52,945 bases of DNA from Mycobacterium sp. DL592. GTDB lineage: Bacteria; Actinomycetota; Actinomycetes; Mycobacteriales; Mycobacteriaceae. A program made the translations under genes and the position numbers. Below are positions 28,610-37,630 of this stretch, one piece after another. Location of the stretch: assembly GCF_011694515.1 (NCBI RefSeq), contig NZ_CP050192.1:2176256-2229200 (forward strand). Reading direction: 5' to 3'. How positions within the stretch are numbered: position 1 is the first letter of the stretch; every line of letters begins with the position of its first letter. The notes below the pieces were generated by a model. That model was given only the letters and a program-made list of their open reading frames with translations, was not told the origin of the DNA and ran no database searches.

Positions 28610-29146
28610 CTACTTCTCGGGCTGCTCGTCGACTTTGAAGCCGTAGTTCACGTCCGAGCCCTGCACGTTGTTGACCGTGACAGTGACCCCGTACTTCTGG
28701 TTGCCGTCCGTGACCTCGCACCGCAGCGTCGCGCCTGTGGTTCCCTTCAGGTTCTCCGGGCACGTCAGCGCATCAGGCTTGACGCCGAACTGCTGTGTCA
28801 GCTGATCGCTGATCGAGTTGGCGACCTGGTCCTTGTCCACGGTGTTGACCATGTCGAACTGCGCCTGATTGCCGTCGACGCTGGTGACGGTGACATTGAC
28901 CGTACTGGTCTTGCCGTCGTATCTCATGGCGCAGTCGACCTCTGCGCCCTTCTGGGCTGCTAGGTCCTCGGGGCACGTCACCGATTCGGGCTTCTGCCCG
29001 TCGGCACCGGTCATCTTGCTGCTTATCTGGCTTTCCACATCGTGTTTGCTCACGCTCTTCGGGCCACTTGAGCATCCGGCGGCGCCGGCTGCCGCGACCA
29101 TGATCACGCACGCAAGAACGACCCTTCGGGACGTCGTATTATTCAT
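28610..29146 (-). CDS. lipoprotein with two DUF4333-like domains
   Basis: 178 residues. The signal peptide ends in AAGAAGC, a lipobox with Cys 25. Two similar halves follow: KHDVESQISSKM...PESVTCPEDLAAQKGAEVDCAM and QVANSISDQLTQQFG...PDALTCPENLKGTTGATLRCEV, each with a CP...C pair as in DUF4333. It is an outer-leaflet-anchored protein of unknown role. It starts the cluster with the metallopeptidase and small membrane protein. AAGGA precedes the ATG by 8 bases. Confidence 0.85.
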   Translation of the reverse strand: MNNTTSRRVVLACVIMVAAAGAAGCSSGPKSVSKHDVESQISSKMTGADGQKPESVTCPEDLAAQKGAEVDCAMRYDGKTSTVNVTVTSVDGNQAQFDMVNTVDKDQVANSISDQLTQQFGVKPDALTCPENLKGTTGATLRCEVTDGNQKYGVTVTVNNVQGSDVNYGFKVDEQPEK

Positions 29147-29236
29147 GCCGCCAATCCTTTTCGCGGTTGCTCCGCGTTCGGGCGCCTACTGTCGGCGCCA
29201 CACCCATCAAGCGAGACGGCAAAAGTTAGCTCGCCC

Positions 29237-29326
29237 GAGTTGGAATCCGATTGGAACTCCGACCGGTGAGCCATGGACAGGCCAATTCCAATCAGCGGCG
29301 CCATCGAGTTCAACGGAATTCCAATC
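29237..29326. promoter_or_regulatory. cluster of TTGGAA/TTCCAA repeats between divergent lipoprotein genes
   Basis: GAGTTGGAATC and CGATTGGAACTC (29237-29259) form an inverted GAGTT/AACTC pair. CCAATTCCAATC (29282-29293) and GGAATTCCAATC (29315-29326) follow. Four copies of a GATTGGAA-like unit in 90 bases, in both orientations, suggest a regulator binding array in the divergent promoter. The gap is otherwise empty; TACCGT at 29336-29341 could be the -10 of the LpqN-type gene. Confidence 0.55.
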
Positions 29327-29389
29327 GCGCGTTCCTACCGTGGCCGCTGGACGCGACCGGCGTCCGCAAACCGAACCTGAGGAGTCACG

Positions 29390-30124
29390 ATGCAGATCTC
29401 GCATCGGCCCGTCATCGCCGTCGTCACCGCTGTCTGCCTGAGTGCCTCGCTCGCTGCTTGCGGCGGTAACGACAAGGACAAGAGTTCGACCACGTCCAGC
29501 TCGACAAGTTCGAGCAGCAGCTCGCCGTCATCGTCGATAAAGGCGGCCGCAACACCCAAACTGCAGCCACGAAAGTTAGAGGATTCCGGCGCCTCCACGG
29601 CCAACCCGACTATTGCCGACTACATCCGCGAGCAGAACATCACCGAAACACCGATCCACCATGATGATCCGGGGGCCCCGAAGGTGGATATCCAGCTCCC
29701 GGACGGCTGGCAGAGCGCGGGCGACGACACACCCGACTACGCCTACGGAGCTATCGTCTATGGTGCCGGCGCGGGACAGGGATCGGGATACCCACCCAAC
29801 ATCGTTGCGTTGTTGTCGAAACTCGACGGTGCCGCCGACCCCGACAAACTCCTCCAGCTCGCCGGCGGCGAGATGAAGAACCTGCCCGGATTCGTGCCCG
29901 CGGGCGAGGAGAGCGCCACGGTATCCGGCTACCCCGCATACCGGATCGCCGGGAAGTATGACCTCAACGGCATCAAGGCCGCCTCGGGCCAGGAGACCGT
30001 CGTCTTCAAGGGCAACGACGGCCTGTACGTCCTGCAGATGAACGCGACGAGCGACGAGAGCCAGAGTCAGGCGTTGTTCGATGCCCTGCAGTCCATCGAT
30101 CAATCCATCACCATCACCCCCTGA
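29390..30124 (+). CDS. LpqN/LpqT-family lipoprotein
   Basis: 244 residues. The signal peptide ends with LAAC (Cys 24), a good lipobox. A Ser/Thr-rich linker (about 30-52) leads to the folded domain with TIADYIREQNITETPIHHDDPGAP, IQLPDGW and PPNIVALLSKL, which matches the LpqN family. Such lipoproteins bind or hand over lipids at the mycobacterial envelope; in M. tuberculosis some bind trehalose esters. GAGGAG lies 5 bases before the ATG. It diverges from the DUF4333 cluster, which shares its regulatory gap. Confidence 0.87.
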   Translation: MQISHRPVIAVVTAVCLSASLAACGGNDKDKSSTTSSSTSSSSSSPSSSIKAAATPKLQPRKLEDSGASTANPTIADYIREQNITETPIHHDDPGAPKVDIQLPDGWQSAGDDTPDYAYGAIVYGAGAGQGSGYPPNIVALLSKLDGAADPDKLLQLAGGEMKNLPGFVPAGEESATVSGYPAYRIAGKYDLNGIKAASGQETVVFKGNDGLYVLQMNATSDESQSQALFDALQSIDQSITITP

Positions 30125-30135
30125 GTGGATCCGGG

Positions 30136-30537
30136 ATGGCAAGCGCACCGCCTCGGTCCAAGGCGTACTTGCTCAAGAGCCGCAACAATTCCTGGTGGGT
30201 GAACGTCGACTTGGAGCTGACCGACAGCTCGGTGCGGTGCATCGCTTCGGAGTACGCGAAGTGGGTGGACCAAGAGCTCGGTCTGACCGACTACAAAGCC
30301 AAACTGTCCGCGGGCGAGGAAGTGGTGATCTTCGACTTCCCGCGGGATGCGGCGACTGTCACGTGGCTGGGGCAGTTTTATCGGGGCGGCTGCGAGGTGA
30401 GCTACGGCGACTCGCGAAGATGGATTGTCTCGCTGGTGTATCCATCCGGTTTCGGCAGCGTGCTCGATCTCATGACCGACCGCGCCATCTGGCGTCAGTG
30501 GCGAGAGGAGTTGCCGGGCAACGCCGTCAAGCTCTGA
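30136..30537 (+). CDS. hypothetical protein
   Basis: 133 residues, soluble, rich in Trp and aromatic residues (NNSWWVNVDLELTD, TVTWLGQFYRGGCEVSYGDSRRWIVSLVYPSGFGS). I do not recognise the family. It begins 11 bases after the LpqN-type gene and is probably co-transcribed with it. Its last 11 bases overlap the end of the convergent SARP gene. Confidence 0.7.
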   Translation: MASAPPRSKAYLLKSRNNSWWVNVDLELTDSSVRCIASEYAKWVDQELGLTDYKAKLSAGEEVVIFDFPRDAATVTWLGQFYRGGCEVSYGDSRRWIVSLVYPSGFGSVLDLMTDRAIWRQWREELPGNAVKL

Positions 30538-33500
30538 TTACGACGCGCCCGCGTTGGACCGACAGCGCTGTGATCCGCTCGCTGATCATGTGATCGAAGG
30601 CGTGCTCTCCGGTGGCGTCCGCCAGGCGCCCGGCCCGCTGAAGTAGTTCACGAGCGCTGTCGGTCCGACTCTGATGGGATTCAATATCGGCCATCAGGCA
30701 CAGTGACAGCGCGCTCATAGCGGTGGTGCCGTCGCAGGTGTACACCTCGAACGCCTCGAATGCGGTTCTCGCGTCGCCGCTTCCGGTGCCGAGCACCTCT
30801 GCCCACACCCGGATGATGCGGGCGGCCGCGGCCCATTGTTGGCCGCCGGCAGCGCAAAATTCGCGGTCGACTTGATCGGCGAGGTCCGCGGTGCCTTCAA
30901 CGATGCCGAGGATGGATGCGCATTCCACGAACGTCAGCTTGGCGGCCAGGATGTTGAACACGTCACCGCGACTCTGCGCGAGCTGCAGTGCCTGCCGGTA
31001 GTACTCGTGCGCCTTGTCCTGGTTCCCACGGTTGGCCTCCCCCAGCGCCATCCAGCAATACACCCGCGGGTGGAAGAAGTGCGTAGGGTCGGTCACGGTC
31101 TCGGGCGGTAGGAAGGTGTCCATCATGTGCTGCCCGGTGGCCATCAGCTCGTCTATATTGCCGCGTAGCGCATACACCATACTGTGGGCGAAATCGTTGA
31201 CGACACCGATATCGGGATCACCGGACATCTCGTACTGCTCTCGAAGCCCTGTGGCGATGATCTCAGCCTCATCGATTCGACCGTGCGCGCACAACATCAG
31301 GCACCGCATGGCCGTGGCGCTGTAGAAGCTACGGCCCTTGGCCTCCCGGCCGATCTCGAAAGCACGCTGGACGGCCGCGACCGCGGAATCGCTGGCCTGC
31401 CCTTCGAGAATTCCCTTGGTTCCCGCTAGATGCAGCCACAGCGTTGCCTGCCTATCCAGGTGTTCGGGTTTGGCGGGCAACCGCTCACAGATCTGCAATG
31501 CGCGTTCGGCCAGCCCGGCGATGTCGTGATACGCCGAGCGGCTCAGGGCCCGCTGGATGGAGATCTCCAGGATCTCAAGGGCGACTTCAGGATTCAGTTC
31601 GGCGCCGGCCCGCCAGGCATGATCAGCGGCTCCGATCACGTGTTCGTAGGCTGCGGTGGCAAGAGTTGCCGTGCGGGTGGTGGCAATCGCGGCGTGCACA
31701 CTGGTTCGGTCGGTGGTAGCCAGTTGCGCGATCAGCGCGTCCCGGACCAGGCCATGGCTGAACTGGTAGGCGCCTGGGCGTTCCGGCAGTTCGTTGAGCA
31801 GGCCCGTCTCATACGCGGGCCGCAGTCTGGATTGCACGGTGGAGATAGACAAGTCGACGACATCTGCCAGGTCTGCGACGTGGAATTCGGGACCGATCAC
31901 GGCTGCTGCCGCAAGCACCCAACGACACGGTCGGTCCAGCACACTCAACCGCCGCCCGACCACTCCGACCACCGCGTCCGAGGGCGCAGGCTGCCCTCGA
32001 TCGACGTCGAGCGAGTGCGCGAGTTCCCTGATGTAGAAGGGGTTTCCACCGGCCTGACGCCACACCTCTTCAGAGACTGTGTGGGGAATGGTCTCGCCAG
32101 CGATCGAGTCGATGAGGTGGGTGGCCGCCGAGCAATCGATACCGGACAGGTGCATTGTCACCGTGTCGTTGGATCTGATCAGTCGACCGAAGGTGGAGCG
32201 GTTCATCGGGCGGTCGGCACCGAAGAAGGACCAGTTTCCGATCACCTGAATCGGCAGCCGCGGGAACTGCCCGGCCAACAGCACCAACGTGTTGATCGAG
32301 GCAGGGTCGGCCCTCTGTAGATCGTCGATGACGAGAAGCAGCGGCCGGGTGTCTGACAGCGCGCGCAATGCGGACACGATGCCCTCGACGAGGGCGAAAC
32401 CCGTTGCGGCCAGCCGACCAGCGGACTGCAGACCATCGACACCGTTCCACTCCGGAACCAGTGCGTCGACCACGCCTGGGACCTCTCGAAGCACCGTCTG
32501 CCGGCCGTCGTCCCCCAGCTCGGCGCCCAGCTGTCGCAGTAGTTGGATCCATGTCCACAACAGCGGCAGCTTGACTCCGCTCGGATGAGCGGCCCAGGCC
32601 AGCGTCAGGCCTGCGGCCCGCCCCCGGTCGACGGCCGCCTGGGCCAACGTGGTCTTGCCGATACCGCTGTCCCCGGTGACCAACATCAATCCGCCGGCAC
32701 CACCTGCTGTGCGCCGCACAGCGGCGCTGACTGCACCGAGTTCCGCGTCGCGACCGACGAGCGTTTGCGTGACCGCCGGAGCGGGCTGCGCAGCGTGCAC
32801 CTGGCGTGCCGGCGCGACCCGAAGTTCGGGGGCGCCGGCACGGATCTTGTCGAATAGAGTGACCAGGCCTTCGCCCGGCCGGGTACCGATCTCGCGGGCC
32901 AACGTGGTGCACGCCCGGTCGAACGCCTGCACCGCATCGGCGGATCGGTTCGACCGGTGCAACGCCAGCATCAGGTGGCCCCACAGGCGTTCCTGCAGAG
33001 GATGTTCCGCCACTGCGGCCTCGATCTCCGGGATCAGCTCGGCCCCGCCACCGAGTTCCAGGGCAGCGTCGAATCGCGCCTCCATGCAGGTGGTGCGAAG
33101 CGCCGTGATCCGGATGCCCTCAGATGCGGCGAATTCGTGATATGCGAACTCTCCGAAGGGTTGGCCGCGCCACAACGCCAGCGCTTCACCCAAGGTCCGG
33201 ACCGCAGTCGCTGCATCACCATTAATCAACGCGTTCCGCCCCGCCGACACCAGGTTTTCGAACTCGAACAGATCGACTGAATCGCCGGAAAGCAGATTCA
33301 GTTGATAGCCGTGTGGATACGAGGGCAACCGTTGGACGTCCGCCCGGCTGGCGACACTGGACGGATCGAGTATTCGACGCAAGTTCGCCATGTACGAACG
33401 CACAGATGTCAGGGCTTTCGGCGGCGGTTCGTCGCCCCATACGGCGTCGATCAACCGATCGACACTGACCACGTTGCCGCGGTTGGCCAGCAGAACTGCC

Positions 33501-33589
33501 AGAACACACCGCTGCTTAGGCCCGCCGAGTCCCGCCGGTGTGCCGTCAACGCGGGCCATTACTGCACCCGAAAGGTAGTACTGGATCAT
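30527..33589 (-). CDS. SARP-type transcriptional activator with BTAD, AAA ATPase and TPR-like regions
   Basis: 1020 residues. An OmpR-type winged helix (about 15-98, LGGPKQRCVLAVLLANRGNVVSVDRLIDAVWG) is followed by a bacterial transcriptional activator domain (about 100-250). An NTPase follows with Walker A TGDSGIGKTT (305-314) and Walker B LLLVIDDLQRADP near 415. A long helical-repeat C-terminus extends to the end and lacks a LuxR helix-turn-helix. The AfsR/SARP layout usually controls one nearby or distant pathway. No biosynthetic cluster is visible in the window, so the targets may be the divergent lipoprotein cluster or elsewhere. GGGTGAG abuts the ATG, so the ribosome site is close. Confidence 0.92.
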   Translation of the reverse strand: MIQYYLSGAVMARVDGTPAGLGGPKQRCVLAVLLANRGNVVSVDRLIDAVWGDEPPPKALTSVRSYMANLRRILDPSSVASRADVQRLPSYPHGYQLNLLSGDSVDLFEFENLVSAGRNALINGDAATAVRTLGEALALWRGQPFGEFAYHEFAASEGIRITALRTTCMEARFDAALELGGGAELIPEIEAAVAEHPLQERLWGHLMLALHRSNRSADAVQAFDRACTTLAREIGTRPGEGLVTLFDKIRAGAPELRVAPARQVHAAQPAPAVTQTLVGRDAELGAVSAAVRRTAGGAGGLMLVTGDSGIGKTTLAQAAVDRGRAAGLTLAWAAHPSGVKLPLLWTWIQLLRQLGAELGDDGRQTVLREVPGVVDALVPEWNGVDGLQSAGRLAATGFALVEGIVSALRALSDTRPLLLVIDDLQRADPASINTLVLLAGQFPRLPIQVIGNWSFFGADRPMNRSTFGRLIRSNDTVTMHLSGIDCSAATHLIDSIAGETIPHTVSEEVWRQAGGNPFYIRELAHSLDVDRGQPAPSDAVVGVVGRRLSVLDRPCRWVLAAAAVIGPEFHVADLADVVDLSISTVQSRLRPAYETGLLNELPERPGAYQFSHGLVRDALIAQLATTDRTSVHAAIATTRTATLATAAYEHVIGAADHAWRAGAELNPEVALEILEISIQRALSRSAYHDIAGLAERALQICERLPAKPEHLDRQATLWLHLAGTKGILEGQASDSAVAAVQRAFEIGREAKGRSFYSATAMRCLMLCAHGRIDEAEIIATGLREQYEMSGDPDIGVVNDFAHSMVYALRGNIDELMATGQHMMDTFLPPETVTDPTHFFHPRVYCWMALGEANRGNQDKAHEYYRQALQLAQSRGDVFNILAAKLTFVECASILGIVEGTADLADQVDREFCAAGGQQWAAAARIIRVWAEVLGTGSGDARTAFEAFEVYTCDGTTAMSALSLCLMADIESHQSRTDSARELLQRAGRLADATGEHAFDHMISERITALSVQRGRVVIRA

Positions 33590-33689
33590 CTCACCCGATT
33601 CGCAGCAAGCGTTGAATTGGGGTGACCATACAGCTATGACACATCTGTAGCATCTCGATGAAACGTCGCAATTTGCTATACACCAGGGG

Positions 33690-34055
33690 TCAGGTGCGCA
33701 GCGTGCGGCCCTGCGCGTCCGGAATTCTGCCCATCAGAATCAAGACAGCGTCGGCCAACGGCCAAATAACTCCCACCCCGAATGTCAGCCAAGTAAACGC
33801 GACCTGTGCGATCGCCACGGTCGTATAGCCGAGGTACACCCGGCCGAGCCCAAAGCCGCCGAGGAACAATCCCAGCAATCCCGCGGTCAGTTTGCTGCGG
33901 TCGGACAATTGATGCCCGGCCGCATCGGCGCCATGGGGGCCGGTATGGCCGCGGCCAGCACTCTGAGTCAGTCGCGCACACATGGTGGGGATATTGCCAG
34001 GACCAGGTTGGTAATCGATTGGACGATTGGCCGTGCCCGGTTGGAAGTCACCCAC
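33690..34055 (-). CDS. TM2-domain membrane protein
   Basis: 121 residues, GTG start (start uncertain; ATG at 33983 is an alternative). A polar N-terminus leads to DRSKLTAGLLGLFLGGFGLGRVYLGYTTVAIAQVAFTWLTFGVGVIWPLADAVLILMG: two transmembrane segments with a GRVYLGY turn, the TM2 signature. Such proteins are common in mycobacteria and have no assigned role. It follows tRNA-Pro at about 100 bases on the same strand. The 100 bases between it and the SARP gene hold no clear feature. Confidence 0.78.
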   Translation of the reverse strand: MGDFQPGTANRPIDYQPGPGNIPTMCARLTQSAGRGHTGPHGADAAGHQLSDRSKLTAGLLGLFLGGFGLGRVYLGYTTVAIAQVAFTWLTFGVGVIWPLADAVLILMGRIPDAQGRTLRT

Positions 34056-34098
34056 CAGGGACTACCAACCCACCGGCGCCCCCAAGGGCCCCAAACGG

Positions 34099-34131
34099 AA
34101 AAACCGCGGCCTCAAAGTAGGTCCGCGGCTA
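34099..34131 (-). terminator. intrinsic terminator after tRNA-Pro
   Basis: On the minus strand CCGCGG (34128-34123) pairs with CCGCGG (34109-34104) with added A-U and G-U pairs, 13-base loop, then a run of U (34103-34099). This is a near-classic intrinsic terminator about 27 bases after the tRNA 3' end. Confidence 0.7.
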
Positions 34132-34157
34132 TTCCGATGTCCTGCGACATCACTAAG

Positions 34158-34231
<74 letters not shown>

Positions 34232-34311
34232 CGGCGCTGCCGGGATCGCCGGCAGCAGGACGAAAGACTACCGCAAGCCCGCCCACAGACCCGAATCCGG
34301 GCACCGGTGTC

Positions 34312-35094
34312 TCACACCGACAGCAGCCGGTAGAGCCCGATCAGGCCGACAACCACGATCACCGCCCGCAGCACATTCGGCGACAGCCGCCGCCCGTAGT
34401 GCGCCCCGAGCCAGCCGCCGATCAGCGAGCCCAGCGCGATCAGGCCCGCCGCCGCCCAGCTGATCCGGTCGAACGCCACCACCGTGTAGGCCACCGCGGC
34501 GACGATGTTCACCAGCAGCGACAGCAGGTTCTTGGCCGCGTTCATCCGCTGCATGTCCTCGGGCAGCAGCGCACCCATCACGCCCATCAGCAAGATGCCC
34601 TGCGCGGCGGTGAAGTACCCGCCGTAGACCCCCACCGCGAACGTCCCCGCCACCAGGGCGGTCATCCGCGCCGCCGAGACGTGCTCGACGGAGCGGCCCG
34701 CCTCCTCGGCGCGCCTGCGCGCATAGGCCTGGATCCGCGGACCGAGCACCACCAGAACCAGTGCACCGATCAGCAGGACCGGCACCACCTGGGTGAACAC
34801 CTTCTCCGGCAGGTGCAGCAGCAGGAACGCACCGATCCCCGCACCCGTCAGTGACGCCGGAATCTGCCAGCGCAGCCGCCGCCACTGCCCGGACAGCTCG
34901 CGGCGATACCCCCAGGTGCCCGACACTCCGCCGGCGACCAATCCGATCGCGTTGGACATCGTCGCCGTCACCGGCGGATAGCCCAGCGTCACCAACGTCG
35001 GGAACGTGATCAGCGTCCCCGACCCGACGAGCGAATTGATCGCACCCGCCCCCATACCGGCCAGGGCAATCAGAATCATGTGGGCCACAGACAC
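34312..35094 (-). CDS. TSUP (TauE/SafE) family permease
   Basis: 260 residues, GTG start, about eight transmembrane helices. The family pattern appears as GMGAGAINSLVGSGTLITFPTLVTLGYPP in the first half and GTFAVGVYGGYFTAAQGILLMGVMG in the second, the two repeated halves of the sulfite or organosulfur exporter family. Substrate is unknown. It diverges from the nitroreductase across a 110-base gap. Confidence 0.9.
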   Translation of the reverse strand: MSVAHMILIALAGMGAGAINSLVGSGTLITFPTLVTLGYPPVTATMSNAIGLVAGGVSGTWGYRRELSGQWRRLRWQIPASLTGAGIGAFLLLHLPEKVFTQVVPVLLIGALVLVVLGPRIQAYARRRAEEAGRSVEHVSAARMTALVAGTFAVGVYGGYFTAAQGILLMGVMGALLPEDMQRMNAAKNLLSLLVNIVAAVAYTVVAFDRISWAAAGLIALGSLIGGWLGAHYGRRLSPNVLRAVIVVVGLIGLYRLLSV

Positions 35095-35204
35095 CCGACA
35101 ACCCTATGGCCGCCGCCGCCCACCCCGGACGTCACCCCAGCGCAGCCGCCGGGGAAAGCCGCGAAAGCTGTTCGCGCCCAAGCAACACCCGTAGCCTCGA
35201 AAAC

Positions 35205-35900
35205 ATGACCGACTCCCCCACCCCTGTGCCGACCACCGAGCAGGCGCTGGCCGCCCTCGACATGCCCTTGCTCGACGCGATGATGACCCAGCGCGCGGTG
35301 CGCCGGGTCCGCCCCGACCCGGTCGACGACGCCGTCGTCCTGAAGTGCATCGAACTCGCGCTGCGCGCACCCACCGGGTCCAACGGCCAGAACTGGGAGT
35401 TCATCGTCGTCAAGGATCAGCACATCAAGGACCAGCTCGCCAAGCGATACCGCCAGCCGTGGGCGATTTACCACAAGATCGGCCAGCGCAAGACGGCCGG
35501 CGACGAGTCGATGCAGAAGATCCTGCGGGCAGTGCAGTGGCAGGTCGAGCACTTCAGCGAGATACCGGTGCTCGTCATCCCGTGCCTGCGCGGCGGCCGG
35601 CCGCCGTATGTGCCCTCGCCGTTCGTCGCCGAGACGTCGTTCTTCGGCTCGATCTACCCCAGCGTGCAGAACCTTCTGCTGGCCGCCCGCGCGATGGGTC
35701 TGGGGGCGTCGCTGATCACCATGCCGCTGTGGAACGTGACCTCGGCGCGCAAGATCCTCGGCCTACCGCTGAACGTCACCCCGGTGTGTGTGGTGCCGCT
35801 CGGCTGGCCCAAGGGACGCTACGGACCGACCACGCGCAAACCGGTCGAACAGGTGGTGCACCTCGACGGCTACGGAAAACGGGCTTGGCTCAACACGTAA
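35205..35900 (+). CDS. nitroreductase-family FMN oxidoreductase
   Basis: 231 residues. TQRAVRRVRPDPVDDAVVLKCIELALRAPTGSNGQNWEFIVV is the FMN-binding opening of the nitroreductase family (RAVRR contacts the phosphate; SNGQNWEF follows). The end FGSIYPSVQNLLLAARAMGLGASLITMPL is also typical. I chose the ATG at 35205, just before the conserved part; the frame is open 33 codons upstream with no conserved residues. Only a weak ribosome site is visible. Substrate unknown. Confidence 0.9.
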   Translation: MTDSPTPVPTTEQALAALDMPLLDAMMTQRAVRRVRPDPVDDAVVLKCIELALRAPTGSNGQNWEFIVVKDQHIKDQLAKRYRQPWAIYHKIGQRKTAGDESMQKILRAVQWQVEHFSEIPVLVIPCLRGGRPPYVPSPFVAETSFFGSIYPSVQNLLLAARAMGLGASLITMPLWNVTSARKILGLPLNVTPVCVVPLGWPKGRYGPTTRKPVEQVVHLDGYGKRAWLNT

Positions 35901-35904
35901 CGGC

Positions 35905-36174
35905 TCAGCCGTGCCCGTGTCCGCCGCCTCCTCCGCCGCTGCTGCCACCGGGATGGGCGTTCCATCCAGGCTCGGCGACTTCGGCTTCGGTCAGGTTGTC
36001 TGAGGTGTCCGGAATGATCGTGGGGGCACAGTCCATCGAGAAGCTGTCCTCCTGATCGGTCTCCGAGCAGGCCAGCATGTGCGGCGCGGGCGCGGAGAAA
36101 ACCTCGGCCACGACCACGCCAGCGGGAACCCCCGCGAGGACTAGGGCAGCGATACCCGCCACAGCAAACTTCAT
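35905..36174 (-). CDS. small secreted protein with Gly/His tail
   Basis: 89 residues. A signal peptide (FAVAGIAALVLAGVPAGVVVA) is followed by a short domain with two Cys (MLACSETDQED and SMDCAPTI), likely one disulfide. The C-terminus is a run of Gly/Ser/His, GGSSGGGGGGHGHG. I do not recognise the family; the His tail could bind metal. It lies 49 bases downstream of der on the same strand and 4 bases from the convergent nitroreductase stop. Confidence 0.75.
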   Translation of the reverse strand: MKFAVAGIAALVLAGVPAGVVVAEVFSAPAPHMLACSETDQEDSFSMDCAPTIIPDTSDNLTEAEVAEPGWNAHPGGSSGGGGGGHGHG

Positions 36175-36223
36175 ACTGGCAATCTACTGCGCGGACGCCG
36201 CGATGACCCTGCGAACCGCTGAT

Positions 36224-37630
36224 TCAGCGGGGCTTGAGCTTGCGCTTCTCCCGGACCCGCACGTTGATCCGGATCGGGCTGCCTTCGAAACCGAACGTCT
36301 CGCGCAGCCGGCGCTCCAGGAATCGCCGGTAGCCGGCCTCCAAGAAACCCGACGTGAACAGCACGAACGTCGGCGGGCGCGCGGTGGCCTGGGTGGCGAA
36401 CAGGATGCGGGGCTGCTTGCCGCCACGCACTGGCGGCGGGTTGGCGGCGACGATCTCCTTGATCCAGGTGTTGAGCTGGCCGGTCGAGATGCGCTTGTCC
36501 CACGACTCCAGCGCGCCTTCCATCGCGGGCACCAGCTTCTGCACCGCCCGGCCGGTCTTGGCCGAGATGTTGACCCGCGGCGCCCACTGCAGCTGCGCCA
36601 GCTGCAGGTCGATCTCCCGGTCCAGCAGGAAGCGCCGGTCCTCGTCGACCAGGTCCCACTTGTTGAACGCCAGCACCAGCGCGCGGCCCGCCTCGATCAC
36701 CATCGTCAGCACCCGCTGGTCCTGTTCGGTCAGCGGCTGCGACGCGTCGACCAACACCACCACCACCTCGGCAGAGTCGATCGCGCTATGGGTGCGCACC
36801 GAGGCGTAGAACTCGTGCCCGCTGGCCTGCCCGACCTTGCGGCGCAACCCGGCGGTGTCGACGAAACGCCATATCCTGCCGTCTAATTCGATCAGCGAGT
36901 CCACCGGGTCGACGGTCGTTCCTGCGACATCGTGGACCACCGAGCGTTGCGCGCCGGCCAGCCGGTTCAGCAGCGAGCTCTTACCGACGTTGGGCTTGCC
37001 CACCAGTGCCACCCGGCGCGGACCGCCTGGGGCAGAAGCGACTTCGGAGGCCTCGGGCAGCGCCTCGAGGACGTCGTCGAGCAGATCGGCCACTCCACGA
37101 CCGTGCATGGCGCTGATGCCGTGCGGCTCACCGAGTCCCAGCGACCACAGCGAGGCGGCCTCGGCTTCCATCTTCTCGTTGTCGACCTTGTTGGCCGCCA
37201 GGAACACCGGCTTGCCCGAGCGGCGCAGAATCCTCGCCGCCGCCTCGTCACCGGTGGTGGCGCCGACGACCGCGTCGACGACGAAGATGATCGCGTCGGC
37301 GGTCTGCATCGCCACTGAGGCCTGCTCGGCCACCAGCTGCTGAAGGCCTTTGGCGTCGGGCTCCCAACCGCCGGTGTCCTGCACGACGAAGCGCCGCCCG
37401 GTCCAGGACGCGTCATAGGACACCCGGTCGCGGGTCACACCCGGAAGGTCCTGGACGACGGCTTCGCGCCGGCCCAGGATCCGGTTCACCAGCGTGGACT
37501 TGCCGACGTTGGGCCTGCCGACAACCGCGACCACCGGCGGCGGGGCACCCCCCTCGTCGGAGTCCTCGGCGAAGCCGTTGTCGCCGACTTCCCAGTCACT
37601 CTCGTCAGACCACGTGCCGTCCTCGGTCAT
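36224..37630 (-). CDS. der: ribosome-assembly GTPase Der (EngA)
   Basis: 468 residues with two consecutive GTPase domains: [15 protein letters not shown] and NKVD, then [24 protein letters not shown] and NKWDLVDE, followed by a KH-like C-terminal domain. Der is essential for 50S subunit assembly. The ATG overlaps the cmk stop by 4 bases. A short Pro/Gly-rich linker between the G domains (near 37028) is similar in base sequence to the dispersed repeat found in xerD. Confidence 0.97.
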   Translation of the reverse strand: MTEDGTWSDESDWEVGDNGFAEDSDEGGAPPPVVAVVGRPNVGKSTLVNRILGRREAVVQDLPGVTRDRVSYDASWTGRRFVVQDTGGWEPDAKGLQQLVAEQASVAMQTADAIIFVVDAVVGATTGDEAAARILRRSGKPVFLAANKVDNEKMEAEAASLWSLGLGEPHGISAMHGRGVADLLDDVLEALPEASEVASAPGGPRRVALVGKPNVGKSSLLNRLAGAQRSVVHDVAGTTVDPVDSLIELDGRIWRFVDTAGLRRKVGQASGHEFYASVRTHSAIDSAEVVVVLVDASQPLTEQDQRVLTMVIEAGRALVLAFNKWDLVDEDRRFLLDREIDLQLAQLQWAPRVNISAKTGRAVQKLVPAMEGALESWDKRISTGQLNTWIKEIVAANPPPVRGGKQPRILFATQATARPPTFVLFTSGFLEAGYRRFLERRLRETFGFEGSPIRINVRVREKRKLKPR

